Shown here in pieces: positions 13,708-16,172 of a DNA stretch of 16,172 nucleotides (position 1 is the first letter of the stretch; each line of letters starts with the position of its first letter). Below the pieces are notes generated by a model. The model made no database searches. It saw only the letters and a list, made by a program, of their open reading frames with translations, and was not told the origin of the DNA. Source of the stretch: Deltaproteobacteria bacterium (GTDB taxonomy: Bacteria > JAUYMQ01); contig JAUYMQ010000192.1 of NCBI GenBank assembly GCA_030698575.1, forward strand, positions 1 to 16,172, given 5' to 3'. The position numbers and the translations under genes are program-made.

Positions 13708-16172
13708 TCAGGCCCTTGCCCCGGCGGGCGCGGCCCTGGCCCCGGAAGACTCGAGCCGGGTCTGCAGCTCCTCGATGTTGTAGGTCTCCAAAACGTCGCC
13801 TACCTTCACATCGTTGAAGTTCTCGACCCGGATGCCGCATTCGAGGCCGGACTGAACCTCCCGCACGTCGTCCTTGAATCGCCTGAGCGACCCGATCTTG
13901 CCGTCGTAGACCACCACGGAGTCGCGAATGACCCGGATACGGTTCGAGCGCGAAATGGTGCCGTCGGAGATCATGCAGCCCCCGATCGTTCCCAGCTTGG
14001 CGATGCTGAAGACATTCCGCACTTCAGCCCGTCCCGCGACAGTTTCCTTGAGCGTCGGCGCAAGCAGGCCCTCCATCGCCTTGCGGATCTCATCGACCGC
14101 CTCGTAAATGATGGTGTAGAGGCGTATGTCAACCTTCTCCTGCTGGGCCAGCGCCAGCGCCTTGGGGTCGGGCCGCACGTGAAAACCGATCGTGATGGCG
14201 GCGGAGGCGCTTGCGAGGTTCACGTCGCTCTCGTTGATCCCGCCGACAGCGCCATGGATCATCCTGACCTGAACATCCTTCCCGGAAAGCTTTTGGAGGG
14301 CATCGCGTACGGCTTCGACCGAACCCTGGGTGTCCGCCTTGATCACGACGCGAAGCTCCTTTATCTCACCCTCCTGGATCTGTTCGAGGAAGTTTTCGAG
14401 CGTCGGCTTCTCGGCCGCTGTCAGCGAACCCGCCCGATCCTTCTCCCCGCGCTTTTCTGCGACTTCCCTGGCGACCTGCTCGCTCGGGGCGGCGTTGAAC
14501 GGATCGCCCGCGAGCGGCACGCCCGAAAGCCCCTGAACCTCAGCCGGCAGCCCTGGCGTCACTTCCTTCAGCGGCTTGCCCAAATCGTCGTTGATCGCGC
14601 GGACGCGCCCGTGGTGAAAGCCCGCAACGATGTAGTCCCCTTGCCTGAGCGTGCCCTCCCGAACCAGGATCGTCGCGATGGGCCCACGGCCCCGCTCGAC
14701 CCGCCCCTCGATCACCACGCCGGAGGCGAGCATGTCGGGATTGGCCTTCAGTTCCATGATCTCGGCCTGCAGGGCGATGCTCTCCAGGAGCTCGTCGAGG
14801 CCGGTCTTTTGCTTGGCGGAGACGTTGACGAAAATCGTGTCGCCGCCGAGCGATTCGGGGACCAGCTCGTATTCCATCAGCTTGTTCTTGATGCGTTCGG
14901 GATCGGCACCCGGCGTGTCGATCTTGTTGATGGCGACAAGGATGGGTACGCCGGCCGCCTTGGCATGGTCGATGGCCTCGATGGTCTGAGGCATCACGCC
15001 GTCGTCCGCCGCCACAACCAGGATCACAATGTCGGTCACCTGCGCGCCACGCGCTCGCATGGCGGTGAAAGCCTCGTGCCCCGGCGTGTCGAGGAACACG
15101 ATGTTCCCCTTCTTGGTCCTGACGTGATAGGCGCCGATGTGCTGGGTGATCCCGCCTGCTTCGCGGGACGTCACGTTGGTCTGCCGGATGGCGTCGAGAA
15201 GGGAAGTCTTGCCGTGATCCACGTGGCCCATCACCGTGACAACGGGCGGCCGCGGGAGCAGGTCTTCGGGCTTCGCCTCGGCGGAGGAGACGAGAAGGCT
15301 CTCGAACTCGACCGTCACGTTTTCGACTTCAAAGCCGAATTCCTGGGCGACGAGAGCCGCGGCGTCGGGTTCAATCGCGGAGGTGATATTGACCATCATG
15401 CCGAGGCCGATGAGCTTCTTCAGGACCTCGGGGGCTTTCACGCCCATCCGTTTCGCGAAGTCCTGCACCCCGATCTGGCCCGAGATCTTGACGATGCGCT
15501 TGGAAGCCCTGGGCGTTGTGATGAGAGTCTTTCGGGAGTCTTTTTTGACCACCGTGCGCCGCCGGTAGCCCGGCCGGCCACGGCCGTAGGACTGCCCGCC
15601 GGTGGGGCGCACGGAAACGCCACCCCTCCAGGTCGGGGCGCGCTGCGCAAGACCCGGCAGCTCCTCCGGTAGCACCTCGATAACCTCGCGGCCGCGGCGC
15701 ACCACAGGCTTGAGCGTCTTCTTTTTCGGCTTCCCTTCGTCCTTGTCCTTATCGCCGCGCCGCCGGGCCGCCAGGCCGTCATCCTTGTCGTCGGCCGGGA
15801 GCGGCTTTCGCGCCGTTTCGGCCGGCGCGGCGGTCGCAGCCGCAGCGCCGGGCTGCACCGTTCGAGGCGCCTCCACCGCGGACGGCGTCTCGACAACCGC
15901 AGGAGCAATCGGTGTTGCCTCGGGGGCGATCGCGGGTGCGGCTCCCGCCTCGGCCTCCTTGGCGACGAGCGCCTCCTCGGGAGCGGGGGGCGGAGGCGGC
16001 GCCTTCGCCTGCCGACGCCGGATCACGCCGCCGGCGACCCGCTTCTCGACCATGCGGCCGCGCTGATATTCCCCGATCTCTTCCTTGATCTGGTCGACGC
16101 TCTCTTCGGGAATGGCGCTCATGTGGGTCTTGAGCGGCCTTCCGATTCCGCCCATGATCTGCAGAAACTCCT
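13708..16172 (-). CDS. infB: Translation initiation factor IF-2, 5' end outside window
   Basis: IF2 is the GTPase that places fMet-tRNA on the 30S subunit and drives 50S joining. The first Met in frame is at 16155, but the frame stays open to the edge and reads [19 protein letters not shown]. That is the middle of the usual IF2 N-terminal subdomain (ELL..G...K.HMSA), so the true start lies beyond 16172. Counting from the Met at 16155: [13 protein letters not shown] (36-48), a long Pro/Ala then Lys/Arg-rich linker (to about 220), the IF2_N domain (about 223-280), then the GTPase with GHVDHGKT (310-317), GITQH (335-339), DTPGHEAF (356-363), NKID (410-413) and SAK (446-448). Domains II-IV follow with no gaps. 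The C terminus is a short Ala/Gly/Arg tail. This is the most upstream gene seen of the operon. Confidence 0.97.
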   Translation of the reverse strand, partial: EFLQIMGGIGRPLKTHMSAIPEESVDQIKEEIGEYQRGRMVEKRVAGGVIRRRQAKAPPPPPAPEEALVAKEAEAGAAPAIAPEATPIAPAVVETPSAVEAPRTVQPGAAAATAAPAETARKPLPADDKDDGLAARRRGDKDKDEGKPKKKTLKPVVRRGREVIEVLPEELPGLAQRAPTWRGGVSVRPTGGQSYGRGRPGYRRRTVVKKDSRKTLITTPRASKRIVKISGQIGVQDFAKRMGVKAPEVLKKLIGLGMMVNITSAIEPDAAALVAQEFGFEVENVTVEFESLLVSSAEAKPEDLLPRPPVVTVMGHVDHGKTSLLDAIRQTNVTSREAGGITQHIGAYHVRTKKGNIVFLDTPGHEAFTAMRARGAQVTDIVILVVAADDGVMPQTIEAIDHAKAAGVPILVAINKIDTPGADPERIKNKLMEYELVPESLGGDTIFVNVSAKQKTGLDELLESIALQAEIMELKANPDMLASGVVIEGRVERGRGPIATILVREGTLRQGDYIVAGFHHGRVRAINDDLGKPLKEVTPGLPAEVQGLSGVPLAGDPFNAAPSEQVAREVAEKRGEKDRAGSLTAAEKPTLENFLEQIQEGEIKELRVVIKADTQGSVEAVRDALQKLSGKDVQVRMIHGAVGGINESDVNLASASAAITIGFHVRPDPKALALAQQEKVDIRLYTIIYEAVDEIRKAMEGLLAPTLKETVAGRAEVRNVFSIAKLGTIGGCMISDGTISRSNRIRVIRDSVVVYDGKIGSLRRFKDDVREVQSGLECGIRVENFNDVKVGDVLETYNIEELQTRLESSGARAAPAGARA

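Noticed and set aside
14179-15672. 497-codon plus-strand open frame opposite infB
   Set aside because: It lies opposite the conserved IF2 GTPase region; it is low complexity and has no plausible ribosome site or family resemblance.
16139-16172. IF2 start at ATG 16155
   Set aside because: Residues before and after it continue the conserved IF2 N-terminal subdomain and the frame is open to the edge. The AGGAG at the extreme end is 12 nt away and probably chance.
1-16172. tRNA, rRNA, CRISPR, transposon, prophage or defence genes
   Set aside because: I read both strands for cloverleaf-like sequence, spaced repeats, transposase motifs and unusual clusters, and found none. The window is nearly all conserved minus-strand housekeeping coding sequence.

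Overview
This is a GC-rich bacterial chromosome segment in which every gene I can support lies on the minus strand, so it reads from the right edge to the left. Fourteen protein genes are visible and two run off the window: infB at the right edge and purF at the left. I see no tRNA, rRNA, CRISPR array, insertion sequence or phage gene. The content is housekeeping. The order infB-ylxP-rbfA-nrnA-truB-rpsO-pnp-dut followed by a purine cluster suggests a high-GC Gram-negative lineage, such as a deltaproteobacterial group or a candidate phylum near Methylomirabilota or Nitrospinota. That placement is an inference with low confidence.

Region 1 (about 16172 to 8045) is the translation and RNA-metabolism operon: infB (IF2), a DUF503/YlxP protein, rbfA, an NrnA-type DHH phosphoesterase, truB, rpsO and pnp. 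rbfA and nrnA overlap by 4 bp, and nrnA and truB by about 35 bp. The 120-nt truB-rpsO gap holds three stem-loops, two of them near-copies of each other, and looks like an S15 autoregulatory leader. pnp ends at a clear intrinsic terminator (8045-8073).

Region 2 (8035 to 7397) holds dut, which starts 9 bases after the terminator U-run and so has no room for its own promoter. A good sigma70-like promoter overlaps the dut stop codon. Its -10 element lies inside a perfect 7-bp inverted repeat that looks like an operator, and a roughly 150-nt leader with hairpins follows.

Region 3 (7396 to 1) is cdsA (CDP-diacylglycerol synthase) followed by purB, purC, purS, a fused purQ-purL gene and purF. Together these supply PRPP amidotransferase, FGAM synthase, SAICAR synthase and adenylosuccinate lyase of de novo purine synthesis. 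Short gaps and 4-bp overlaps (GTGA between purS and purQL, ATGA between purQL and purF) indicate one transcript with translational coupling.

The most unusual item is the single 1022-codon PurQ-PurL reading frame. The glutaminase is at the N terminus, the synthetase at the C terminus, and PurS stays separate. This is the reverse of the domain order in the large FGAM synthases of enterobacteria and eukaryotes. A possible internal start (GTG with GGAAGG upstream) sits in the linker. I found no clearly new multi-gene system. The best leads are this fusion, the operator-like promoter ahead of cdsA-pur, and the rpsO leader.
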